In this document: positions 1 to 5,579 of the stretch, piece by piece | Position numbering within the stretch: position 1 is the stretch's first letter | How the letters are laid out: every line of letters starts with the position of its first letter | Origin: Endomicrobium sp. | GTDB lineage: Bacteria > Elusimicrobiota > Endomicrobiia > Endomicrobiales > Endomicrobiaceae | Assembly (NCBI GenBank): GCA_031255375.1 | Contig: JAIRSP010000065.1 | Coordinates: forward strand, 1-6,277 | Length of the DNA: 6,277 nt | Reading direction: 5' to 3' | Made by a program: the position numbers and the translations under genes | Notes under the pieces: model-generated | Database searches by the model: none | The model's input: the letters and a program-made list of their open reading frames with translations, nothing else | What the model was told of the DNA's origin: nothing

Positions 1-1019
1 CTGCATTCTATAGCATGTCCAATAATTTTTGTTTTTTCATTATTAATTGAAAGTTTTTCTCCGTAAGCCAGTTTTATTTGTTCTTTTACCAAATCAAAGC
101 CAGTAAGCATTTCTGTAATCGGATGTTCTACTTGAATTCTTGTGTTCATTTCTATAAAATAAAAATTATTTTTTTTATCTAATAAAAACTCAATTGTTCC
201 AACTGTTGCGTATTTTATAGCTAAAGCGGCATTCCTTGCTATTTTGCCGATTTTTTTTCTTAATGTATCGTTTATTGATGTAGATGGAGTTTCTTCAATA
301 AGTTTTTGATGTTTTCTTTGTATTGAACAATCTCTTTCTGGAAGATAAATTGTTTTACCGTATTTGTCAGCGAGTATTTGAAATTCTATATGACGTGGTT
401 TTTCTATATATTTTTCTATATATACATCAGAATTTCCAAATGTTGCTTTTGCCTCTGTTTGAGCAGCAATTATAGAGCTTTGTAGTGCTTCTTCTGATAT
501 GACTATCCTCATACCTTTTCCACCTCCACCCATACTTGCTTTGATAATTATTGGATATCCTATTTTTTTTGCTATAGAAAAAATTTTAGAACTATTAATA
601 TTATTTATTGGTCCATCAGATCCAGGAATTACCGGAATACCATACTTTTTCATAAGTTTTATAGCGTTAATTTTATCACCCATTTGTTCTATTACTTTTT
701 TTGATGGACCAATAAATTTAAATCCGCAAGCTTCGCATACTTCAGCAAAATAAGCATTTTCTGATAAAAATCCATATCCTGGATGAATTGCATTTGCACC
801 AGAAATTTCTGCAGCCGCTATGATACTTGGGACGTTCATATAACTTTCTGAAGCATTTGCATTGCCAACACATATTGCTTTATCTGCTAATTTTACATGC
901 ATGCTTTCTTTATCTACATCAGAGTGAATTGCAACTGTTTTAATACCTAATTCCTTACAAGCTCTTATAATTCTGCAGGCTATTTCACCTCTGTTTGCAA
1001 TAAGAATTTTTTCAAACAT
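1..1019 (-). CDS. accC: Biotin carboxylase subunit of acetyl-CoA carboxylase, 3' end missing
   Basis: This is the ATP-dependent biotin carboxylase of acetyl-CoA carboxylase: it carboxylates the biotin carried on AccB, using bicarbonate, in the cytoplasm. I translated 339 uninterrupted codons from the ATG at 1019 to the window edge; E. coli AccC has 449 residues. Seen in order: the N-terminal ILIANRGEIA motif (residues 5-14), HPGYGFLSEN (79-88), MGDK with K116, the ATP-grasp glycine loop KASMGGGGKGMR (160-171), EKPRH with H210 and E212, E277, and FIEMNTRIQVEHP (288-300) with E290, N292 and R294. The numbering runs one to two above E. coli. The frame ends at C339, so the catalytic Arg (E. coli R338) and the C-terminal domain lie outside. 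An AGGAG lies 6 nt before the ATG. It follows accB after a 69-nt gap. The residue before the Gly run is Met instead of the usual small residue, which is probably tolerated. Confidence 0.97.
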   Translation of the reverse strand, partial: MFEKILIANRGEIACRIIRACKELGIKTVAIHSDVDKESMHVKLADKAICVGNANASESYMNVPSIIAAAEISGANAIHPGYGFLSENAYFAEVCEACGFKFIGPSKKVIEQMGDKINAIKLMKKYGIPVIPGSDGPINNINSSKIFSIAKKIGYPIIIKASMGGGGKGMRIVISEEALQSSIIAAQTEAKATFGNSDVYIEKYIEKPRHIEFQILADKYGKTIYLPERDCSIQRKHQKLIEETPSTSINDTLRKKIGKIARNAALAIKYATVGTIEFLLDKKNNFYFIEMNTRIQVEHPITEMLTGFDLVKEQIKLAYGEKLSINNEKTKIIGHAIEC

Positions 1020-1025
1020 TTTTAT

Positions 1026-1030
1026 CTCCT
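1026..1030 (-). promoter_or_regulatory. Ribosome binding site of accC
   Basis: The minus strand reads AGGAG, 6 nt before the accC ATG. It is one of the few consensus Shine-Dalgarno sequences in the window and fixes the accC start at the conserved MFEKILIANRGE N-terminus. Confidence 0.85.
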
Positions 1031-1088
1031 AATTGTATATATACATTTTATAAGTTTGTTTTTGTGATACTTTTATAGCGTTAATGTC

Positions 1089-1520
1089 TTAATTAGTGTT
1101 TACGATATCTATAATATCAATTAAGAATAATTCTTGCCCGTATTCTATGGCCTGACCGTTTGATACTAAAATTTTTAATATTTTACCTTTTACTTCTGAA
1201 TGTATGTCTTTAATGATTTTCATGGCTTCAATTTGTCCTATTTTTTGTCCAATAGCTATATCGTCACCTTCATTTACAAATGGTAGTTTATTATTTTGTA
1301 AATTAATAAATGTTCCTACCATTGTTGATTTAATTGTTGTTAATGAAGATTTTACTGTGCTATTAATAACTTCACTTTTTTTTACTTTATTTGTTTCTGT
1401 TCTTATATTAACTTCACTTTTTTTTAAATAAAAAAAATCCTCATTATTTTGATATTTTATTTCTTCAATGTCTGTATTTTTAATCGATTTTATAAACTCT
1501 TTAATTTTTTGTTGGTGCAT
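1089..1520 (-). CDS. accB: Biotin carboxyl carrier protein of acetyl-CoA carboxylase
   Basis: AccB carries the covalently bound biotin between biotin carboxylase and carboxyltransferase in acetyl-CoA carboxylase. The protein has 143 residues; E. coli AccB has 156. Residues 1-35 form the usual poorly conserved N-terminal part, 36-66 are a Lys/Ser/Thr-rich linker, and about 67-138 form the biotinyl domain. The biotinylation motif is EAMK with K101, continuing IIKDI where most homologues have MMNEI. The preceding MVGTF (67-71) and the residues up to PFVNEGD (80-86) match the thumb region of AccB-type domains. The start is supported by GAGG 5 nt upstream. The gene follows efp after 53 nt and precedes accC, so co-transcription with both is likely. 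The linker holds an in-frame 14-residue repeat unit (KKSEV at 33-37 and 47-51). The linker is not the Ala/Pro-rich type of E. coli, which fits the strong AT bias. Confidence 0.96.
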   Translation of the reverse strand: MHQQKIKEFIKSIKNTDIEEIKYQNNEDFFYLKKSEVNIRTETNKVKKSEVINSTVKSSLTTIKSTMVGTFINLQNNKLPFVNEGDDIAIGQKIGQIEAMKIIKDIHSEVKGKILKILVSNGQAIEYGQELFLIDIIDIVNTN

Positions 1521-1525
1521 TTTAA

Positions 1526-1529
1526 CCTC
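1526..1529 (-). promoter_or_regulatory. Ribosome binding site of accB
   Basis: The minus strand reads GAGG within CGAGGTT, 5 nt before the accB ATG at 1520. It supports that start. Confidence 0.7.
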
Positions 1530-1573
1530 GATTTTTTATTGTTTATAAATTTAAGCAGTTTAAATGTTGTAAT

Positions 1574-2131
1574 TCATATTCTTTCCATATATTCACCGTT
1601 TTTTGTACCAATTTTTATTTTGTCACCGTTTTTAATAAAAATCGGTACACGAATAACAGCCCCTGTTTCAAGTTTAGCAATTTTTGTTAAATTTGCTACA
1701 GAGTCACCCTTAATTCCTGGATCTGTTTCTGACACTGTAACAACTATTGTTGATGGCAATTCTATGCAAATAAGTTCATTTTCAACATATATTGCATCAA
1801 CATTTAGATTTTCTGTGAGAAAATTTATCGTTTCTCCAAGTATTGTGTTAGAGATTGATGTTTGTTCATATGTATTCATATCAATAAAAATATAATTTTC
1901 ACCTTTTCTATACAAAAACTGTTTTTTTTGTTTTATAACATTTAATATTTTAAATTTTTCGCCTGATTTAAAAGTTCGTTCAATAATATTTTTTTTTTTT
2001 AAATGTTTAAGTTTTACGCGCATAATTGCGCCACCTTTTCCTGGTTTATGATTTTGAAACCAAATAATTTGATATGGATCACTGTTGACTAAAATATTAA
2101 TTCCGTTTTTAAAGTCTGACGTTGATATCAT
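1574..2131 (-). CDS. efp: Translation elongation factor P
   Basis: EF-P binds between the ribosomal P and E sites and rescues ribosomes stalled on consecutive prolines. The protein has 185 residues, against 188 in E. coli. It contains the N-terminal KOW-like domain, whose loop HKPGKGGA (28-35) carries K32 at the place of the modified Lys34 of E. coli. The middle domain and the C-terminal OB domain follow, with the signature ETDPGIKGDS (about 135-144) and the LETGAVIRVPIFI to GEYMER stretch at the end. Lys at the loop tip suggests a post-translational lysine modification; no modifying enzyme is visible here. The start is set by GGAG 7 nt upstream. It lies 15 nt after the peptidase gene and before accB, in a row of four same-strand genes. 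Codons 44-48 run through an uninterrupted A12 tract. The stop is TGA. Confidence 0.97.
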   Translation of the reverse strand: MISTSDFKNGINILVNSDPYQIIWFQNHKPGKGGAIMRVKLKHLKKKNIIERTFKSGEKFKILNVIKQKKQFLYRKGENYIFIDMNTYEQTSISNTILGETINFLTENLNVDAIYVENELICIELPSTIVVTVSETDPGIKGDSVANLTKIAKLETGAVIRVPIFIKNGDKIKIGTKNGEYMERI

Positions 2132-2138
2132 TTTTTAT

Positions 2139-2142
2139 CTCC
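2139..2142 (-). promoter_or_regulatory. Ribosome binding site of efp
   Basis: The minus strand reads GGAG, 7 nt before the efp ATG, inside the 15-nt gap after the upstream peptidase stop. The tight spacing supports one mRNA for the two genes. Confidence 0.75.
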
Positions 2143-2146
2143 AAAT

Positions 2147-3202
2147 TTAATACTCTGCAGAAGTTAAGACTTCAGAATTATTCTTATTTATTAACACTGT
2201 ATCTTCAATTCTTACTCCAAATTTATTATTAATATATATACCTGGCTCTATTGTTACAACCATATTTTTTAAAAAAATACCATTTGTGTTTGATGAAAGT
2301 GATGGCAATTCATGAATTTCAATACCTATTCCATGCCCTGTACTATGGATAAAATTTTTTTTATATCCTGCGGTTGTTATGATATCCCTTGCTGTTTTAT
2401 CTGCAAGTGATATTTGAACTCCTTGTTTTATTTTTTTTAATACAGCATCATGTGCTTTTTTTACAATATTCCAAATTTTTTTATATTCATTTTTTTGTTC
2501 ACCTATAAAATAAGTACGTGTTATGTCAGAACAATAATTATTATGTCTACAGCCAATGTCTATAACTATTATGTCATTTTTTATTAATTTACGATTTGAA
2601 CTTTTATGGTGTGGATTTGCAGAATTTATGCCAAATGCAATAATTGGGTTAAAACTTTCGATTACATGATTTTTAGCAAATAATTCAATTATTCTGTAAT
2701 GAATATCAATCTCACTTATTCCAACTATTAACTCATGTTTGATTATATTACATATCTTAGATGTAATTTTACATGCGGTTTTTAAATTTTTAATTTCATT
2801 TGTACTTTTTGTCAATCTAATATTGTCCAAAATACCAATTTTTATTACAATTTTAATTTTTTCATGATTTAGATTTTTGCTTATTAATATAAAATCTTCT
2901 GCATTCATGTATTTAATATCAACTAGCAATGTACTTATTTTATTTTGCTTTAAAATATTCGTTACAGTTTTATAGAAAGACGAATTTATATTCTTAATAT
3001 ATAAATTTTGTTTGCGAAAAAAAATTTTTATTTGATTTTTAATAATTTTTTGACATATTACATATGTTTTATTTTTCAAAAACAAAACCCAAAATCCATC
3101 AAGAATTACATTAGTAATATAAAAAATTTCTTTACTATTTGTAAAAAGCACGCTATCTGATTTATATTTATTTAATACACTTAATATTTGATCTCTTTTC
3201 AT
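2147..3202 (-). CDS. pepP: M24-family Xaa-Pro peptidase (aminopeptidase P / prolidase type)
   Basis: This is a 351-residue metallopeptidase of the pita-bread fold (M24B), expected to cleave bonds before or after proline in the cytoplasm using two metal ions. Residues 1-125 form the N-terminal creatinase-like domain and about 135-351 the catalytic domain. The five metal ligands are visible: D215 (VIDIG), D226 (SDITRTYF), H290 (HSTGHGIG), E319 (TIEPGIY) and E333 (RIED). H286 and H297 sit at the -4 and +7 spacing found around H354 of E. coli aminopeptidase P. Length and neighbours (aroQ on one side, efp on the other) match Bacillus YqhT. Substrate choice between aminopeptidase P and Xaa-Pro dipeptidase cannot be read from the sequence, so the symbol is provisional. 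The ATG at 3202 has no clear Shine-Dalgarno. No strong promoter is seen, and expression may depend on read-through or on a weak promoter in the csp-pepP gap. Confidence 0.93.
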   Translation of the reverse strand: MKRDQILSVLNKYKSDSVLFTNSKEIFYITNVILDGFWVLFLKNKTYVICQKIIKNQIKIFFRKQNLYIKNINSSFYKTVTNILKQNKISTLLVDIKYMNAEDFILISKNLNHEKIKIVIKIGILDNIRLTKSTNEIKNLKTACKITSKICNIIKHELIVGISEIDIHYRIIELFAKNHVIESFNPIIAFGINSANPHHKSSNRKLIKNDIIVIDIGCRHNNYCSDITRTYFIGEQKNEYKKIWNIVKKAHDAVLKKIKQGVQISLADKTARDIITTAGYKKNFIHSTGHGIGIEIHELPSLSSNTNGIFLKNMVVTIEPGIYINNKFGVRIEDTVLINKNNSEVLTSAEY

Positions 3203-3264
3203 ATTAATAATATATCACTATTTATACTCTCTATGATTGCGTTATATGTAGTAAGGAACCTATA

Positions 3265-3278
3265 CAAGCCACGGCTTG
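3265..3278. promoter_or_regulatory. G+C-rich inverted repeat overlapping the csp -35 box (possible operator)
   Basis: CAAGCC and GGCTTG are perfect inverted arms separated by two bases (AC). The right arm shares three bases with the csp -35 hexamer. This position is where a repressor would block RNA polymerase, and the G+C content stands out in AT-rich intergenic DNA. No regulator family is identified, and a chance occurrence is possible. Confidence 0.3.
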
Positions 3279-3304
3279 ACATTACACAATTATTCTACTA
3301 CAAT
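3276..3304 (+). promoter_or_regulatory. Consensus sigma-70-type promoter of the cold-shock gene
   Basis: TTGACA (3276-3281) and TACAAT (3299-3304) are separated by exactly 17 bases. The -35 is a perfect consensus and the -10 differs at one base. Transcription should begin near 3311, giving a leader of about 60 nt before the csp ATG. This is the best promoter in the window. The -10 is also overlapped by a small dyad, CTACA-atgc-TGTAG (3298-3311). Confidence 0.85.
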
Positions 3305-3321
3305 GCTGTAGGAATCACAAG

Positions 3322-3340
3322 TAGTAACGTTTTGTTACTA
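3322..3340 (+). promoter_or_regulatory. Hairpin in the csp 5' leader
   Basis: TAGTAAC (3322-3328) and GTTACTA (3334-3340) form a perfect 7-bp stem with a GTTTT loop. One G-U and one A-U pair (3321/3341 and 3320/3342) can extend it. It lies in the predicted transcript, about 19 nt before the ribosome binding site, with no U-run after it, so it is not an intrinsic terminator. Cold-shock mRNAs of other bacteria have structured leaders that control stability and translation; a similar role here is inference. Confidence 0.55.
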
Positions 3341-3359
3341 TTAATATTGATAGAAAAAT

Positions 3360-3365
3360 AAGGAG
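3360..3365 (+). promoter_or_regulatory. Ribosome binding site of the cold-shock gene
   Basis: AAGGAG, a six-base Shine-Dalgarno match, lies 8 nt before the ATG at 3374. Together with the promoter it predicts high expression. Confidence 0.9.
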
Positions 3366-3373
3366 TTGTAGCA

Positions 3374-3577
3374 ATGGCACAAGGTAAAGTAAAATGGTTT
3401 AATGATCAAAAAGGTTATGGATTTATTTCTAATGACGATGGATCTGGAGATGTTTTTGCACATTATTCAGCCATTCAGTCAGATGGATTTAAATCGTTGG
3501 CTGAGGGAGATAGTGTTGAATTTGAAGTCGTTAGTTCAGACAAAGGCCCAAAGGCAGCGAACATAAGAAAAATTTAG
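3374..3577 (+). CDS. cspA: CspA-family cold-shock protein
   Basis: This single cold-shock-domain protein binds single-stranded RNA and DNA and is thought to act as an RNA chaperone in the cytoplasm. At 67 residues it is the normal family length (65-70). The RNP1 motif KGYGFI (13-18) and the RNP2 motif VFAHY (27-31) are both intact, preceded by the conserved KVKWFN (5-10) and followed by the [19 protein letters not shown] region. Which paralogue it is (cspA, C, D, E and so on) cannot be decided, so the symbol only marks the family. It is the only complete gene here with a consensus promoter, a six-base ribosome binding site and a terminator of its own. It points against its neighbours aroQ and pepP. 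Its G+C content is about 36% (74 of 204 bases by hand count), clearly above the flanking genes. That may reflect strong selection on a highly expressed protein and need not mean transfer. Confidence 0.97.
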   Translation: MAQGKVKWFNDQKGYGFISNDDGSGDVFAHYSAIQSDGFKSLAEGDSVEFEVVSSDKGPKAANIRKI

Positions 3578-3597
3578 TTCATAAAATCGTATTAAGA

Positions 3598-3638
3598 CCT
3601 TAGAGAGTATATGTCAAATGATTCTCTAGGGTTTTTTT
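3598..3638 (+). terminator. Rho-independent terminator of the cold-shock gene
   Basis: CCTTAGAGA (3598-3606) pairs with TCTCTAGGG (3623-3631) in a 9-bp stem with one G-U pair, and seven T residues follow (3632-3638). It starts 20 nt after the csp stop. The minus strand has no matching T-run after the stem, so it should act mainly on csp and not on transcripts coming from aroQ. Confidence 0.88.
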
Positions 3639-3665
3639 GTTGTTATAGATATCATTGATCTCCTC
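3626..3665 (-). other. Orphan Shine-Dalgarno with a nine-codon open frame
   Basis: On the minus strand GAGGAG (3660-3665) stands 4 nt before an ATG at 3655, which opens a frame of nine codons (MISITTKKP) ending in TAG at 3626. It lies downstream of aroQ and overlaps the csp terminator. Such a good ribosome binding site is unusual here, since aroB, aroQ and pepP have none. It may be a remnant of a lost or displaced gene start, a leader peptide, or chance. I do not call it a gene. Confidence 0.2.
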
Positions 3666-3731
3666 AACATTATGTATAAAAGTTAGCATTTTACCAATAG
3701 CATGCGCATATACATTTATTAATTAATTTAA

Positions 3732-4163
3732 TTATTTTATTATTTTAATGAGTTTTTTTAATGCTAAAAGATATCCATCGGTACCAAGTCCAGATATTTG
3801 TCCTGTAACTACTGGTGCAATGTAAGATTTATGTCTAAAGCTTTCCCTAGCATAGATGTTTGAGATATGAACTTCGATTATTGGCAAATGAATTATTGAA
3901 AGAGCATCTCTTATGGCTATCGATGTATGTGTGTACGCTGCTGGATTTATAATTATACCTGAAATTTCTTTGCTGTTTTGAATTTTACATACAATTTCTC
4001 CTTCATAATTTGATTGAAAAAAATCAATACTTAAACTTACTTTTTTTGCAAGTGTAATTATTTTTTTTTCAATATCTTTGATGGTATCGTTCCCATAAAT
4101 AGACGGTTCTCTTTTACCTAGCATGTTAATATTTGGACCATTTATGATTAGTATTTTTTTCAT
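3732..4163 (-). CDS. aroQ: Type II 3-dehydroquinate dehydratase
   Basis: AroQ dehydrates 3-dehydroquinate to 3-dehydroshikimate, the third step of the shikimate pathway. The 143 residues match the type II enzyme, a small flavodoxin-like protein that usually assembles as a dodecamer. Visible active-site elements are GPNINMLG (9-16) with N11, R18 and Y23 of the catalytic lid loop (KREPSIYG), INPAAYTHTS (72-81) with N73 and H79, EVHISN (97-102) with H99, and R110. R18 and Y23 correspond to the catalytic Arg and Tyr of the family. It begins 10 nt after the aroB stop without a clear Shine-Dalgarno, so translational coupling to aroB is likely. Its substrate is the product of AroB, so the two adjacent genes encode consecutive steps. 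No intrinsic terminator is visible on its own strand before csp. Confidence 0.97.
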   Translation of the reverse strand: MKKILIINGPNINMLGKREPSIYGNDTIKDIEKKIITLAKKVSLSIDFFQSNYEGEIVCKIQNSKEISGIIINPAAYTHTSIAIRDALSIIHLPIIEVHISNIYARESFRHKSYIAPVVTGQISGLGTDGYLLALKKLIKIIK

Positions 4164-4173
4164 TTATGTTTGT

Positions 4174-5259
4174 TTAACCATGTTTTATAAAGTTTTTTAT
4201 AGTATCCAAAACAACGTCGTCGTTAATATAATTTGTAACCGTCTCTGCAATATTCTTAATAAGAATAAATTTAATATTTCCATTGTTAGTTTTTTTGTCT
4301 CTTTTCATGATTTTTAATAATTGTTTTTCATCGTAATTTATTTTTAAAACGAAATTTGCTTTTATTAGAATTTTTTTGATTTTATTGTATGTTTCAGTTT
4401 TACATATTTTTAATGCCAAAGAAAGTCTTGTAGCAAAAAGCATACCTATAGCGACTGCCTCTCCGTGTAAAAATTTTTTATATTTTGTAATTGTTTCAAG
4501 AGCATGAGCAAATGTATGACCAAAATTCAAAATTTCTCGTAATCCGATCATTTCTTTTTCATCTTTTTTTACTATTTTAACTTTATAAAAACAACTTTTG
4601 TAAATTATATAATTAAAATCTTTTGACGATATATTTTTTTTGTCGATTATTTTTAATAGATAATTAAAGAATTTTACATTGAAAATAAAAGCATATTTTA
4701 TAATTTCAGCAAATCCATTCCTAATATGTTTTTTTGGCAATGTATTCAAAAACAAAGAATTTATCCAAACTAAACTAGGCTGATGAAATGCGCCAATAAT
4801 ATTTTTACCGTCATTAGTGTTTATTCCTGTTTTTCCACCTATTGATGAATCTGTCATTGCAAGTAATGTTGTTGGTACTTGAATATATTTTATTCCACGC
4901 ATATATGTTGCAGCAAAGAACCCGGCTATGTCACCAACAACACCACCTCCAAGTGCGATTACGCAACTACATCTATCAATACCTGCTTTAATTGCTTTTG
5001 AATATAAAGTTGATAAATTTTTTATGCTTTTTCCTATTTCGCCAGATGGTATAACTGAAATTTTAATTTTATATTTTTTTTGTTTTAAGATATTTATAAG
5101 ATATTTTAAATGAAATTTTTCTACATTTTTGTCAGTGATTACAAACAATGTTTTTGCTTTCGTTGTTTTTGTGAGACATTCGAGAAAATCATAATTTGAT
5201 TGTGAAATCACAATATCATATTTACTTGTTTTTAAATTTACATTTATTATTTGTTTCAT
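4174..5259 (-). CDS. aroB: 3-dehydroquinate synthase
   Basis: AroB converts DAHP to 3-dehydroquinate, the second step of the shikimate pathway, using NAD and a divalent metal such as zinc. The protein has 361 residues, the usual length. The NAD-binding region shows ALGGGVVGDIAGF (102-114) and VPTTLLAMTDSSIGGKTGIN (128-147). The metal ligands are E185 (AEIIKYA), H248 (NFGHTFAHALE) and H265 (HGEAVAIGM). The late MKRDKK motif (318-323) is present. The ATG at 5259 gives the expected N-terminus but has no Shine-Dalgarno; the sequence before it is only A and T rich. A plausible promoter lies about 30-60 nt upstream. The gene is followed after 10 nt by aroQ. The tRNA gene 100 nt upstream is on the same strand, so read-through from it is also possible. 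Confidence 0.97.
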   Translation of the reverse strand: MKQIINVNLKTSKYDIVISQSNYDFLECLTKTTKAKTLFVITDKNVEKFHLKYLINILKQKKYKIKISVIPSGEIGKSIKNLSTLYSKAIKAGIDRCSCVIALGGGVVGDIAGFFAATYMRGIKYIQVPTTLLAMTDSSIGGKTGINTNDGKNIIGAFHQPSLVWINSLFLNTLPKKHIRNGFAEIIKYAFIFNVKFFNYLLKIIDKKNISSKDFNYIIYKSCFYKVKIVKKDEKEMIGLREILNFGHTFAHALETITKYKKFLHGEAVAIGMLFATRLSLALKICKTETYNKIKKILIKANFVLKINYDEKQLLKIMKRDKKTNNGNIKFILIKNIAETVTNYINDDVVLDTIKNFIKHG

Positions 5260-5291
5260 TATTTTTTACATATTTATAATATATTTCAAAT

Positions 5292-5320
5292 CTTATAATT
5301 TTTTGATTACAGTTTGTTAA
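5292..5320 (-). promoter_or_regulatory. Candidate promoter of aroB-aroQ
   Basis: On the minus strand TTAACA (5315-5320) and TATAAG (5292-5297) are separated by 17 bases, each one mismatch from the sigma-70 consensus. The predicted start near 5285 would leave a leader of about 26 nt before aroB. In DNA this AT-rich, matches of this kind occur by chance, so it is tentative. Confidence 0.45.
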
Positions 5321-5359
5321 TATTTAAGTATAATTATATAGTGGCGTGTATAACGTTTA

Positions 5360-5431
5360 TGGCGGTGGTAGGAGTTGAACCTACGACAAAAGGCTTATGA
5401 ATCCTTTGCTCTACCGCTGAGCTACACCGCC
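5360..5431 (-). tRNA. tRNA with anticodon CAU, elongator methionine type
   Basis: The minus strand folds into a complete cloverleaf. The acceptor stem GGCGGTG/CACCGCC has 7 perfect pairs. The D arm is GCTC-AGCGGTA-GAGC, the anticodon loop is TTCATAA with CAT at 5399-5397, and the T arm is GTAGG-TTCAACT-CCTAC. The discriminator base is A (5360), and the 3' CCA is not encoded, so a nucleotidyltransferase must add it. The G1-C72 pair and the lack of three G-C pairs in the anticodon stem argue against initiator tRNA. Elongator Met is most likely, but a tRNA-Ile whose CAU is modified to lysidine cannot be excluded. The pair next to the loop (31/39) is an A-G mismatch, which is unusual. No U-tract terminator follows it, and aroB lies 100 nt downstream on the same strand. 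Confidence 0.95.
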
Positions 5432-5454
5432 GAAAATTCCGTAATTTTTATCAA

Positions 5455-5485
5455 ATTGTAAATCTATAAAAATCACAAATCACAA
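5455..5485 (-). promoter_or_regulatory. Possible tRNA promoter with tandem TTGTGAT
   Basis: On the minus strand TACAAT (5455-5460) could be a -10 box, ending about 24 nt before the tRNA. The best -35 candidate, TTGTGA (5480-5485), is 19 bases away, which is longer than ideal. A second TTGTGA follows directly (5473-5478), making a short tandem repeat. The rest of the 148-base gap between the tRNA and folK holds only AT-rich sequence; no convincing folK promoter was found. Confidence 0.3.
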
Positions 5486-5579
5486 GAACTGTAATATGAT
5501 ATATTTTAATAATGCGGAAATCAAGGAAAATTTTTTTGTTATGGCTTAATTGATGTTAAATAGGTAGAATTAAACTAAA

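Noticed and set aside
499..753. Plus-strand open frame of 84 codons
   Set aside because: It lies wholly inside accC on the opposite strand, has low-complexity Ile/Pro/Phe-rich sequence and no ribosome binding site; it is a shadow of the ATP-grasp coding region.
1204..1895. Two plus-strand open frames (1204-1431 and 1449-1895) with hydrophobic products resembling membrane proteins
   Set aside because: They are antisense to accB and efp. AAA/AAT-rich codons on the true strand read as Phe/Ile/Leu on the other, which mimics membrane segments.
3209..3268. Possible pepP promoter on the minus strand (several TATA-like hexamers)
   Set aside because: No -35 hexamer at 16-18 bases from any of them matched well enough to name one.
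3700..3709. GCATGC/ATGCGCAT palindromes between csp and aroQ, considered as an aroQ terminator or operator
   Set aside because: The stem is too short, no T-run follows on either strand, and the position downstream of aroQ does not suggest an operator.
4123..5113. Plus-strand open frames at 4123-4317 and 4928-5113
   Set aside because: They are antisense to aroQ/aroB and to the NAD-binding part of aroB, without recognisable domains or start signals.
5537..5562. Possible folK promoter TTGTTA with TAAATA
   Set aside because: The spacing is only 15 bases and the hexamers are poor; such matches are expected by chance in this AT-rich gap.
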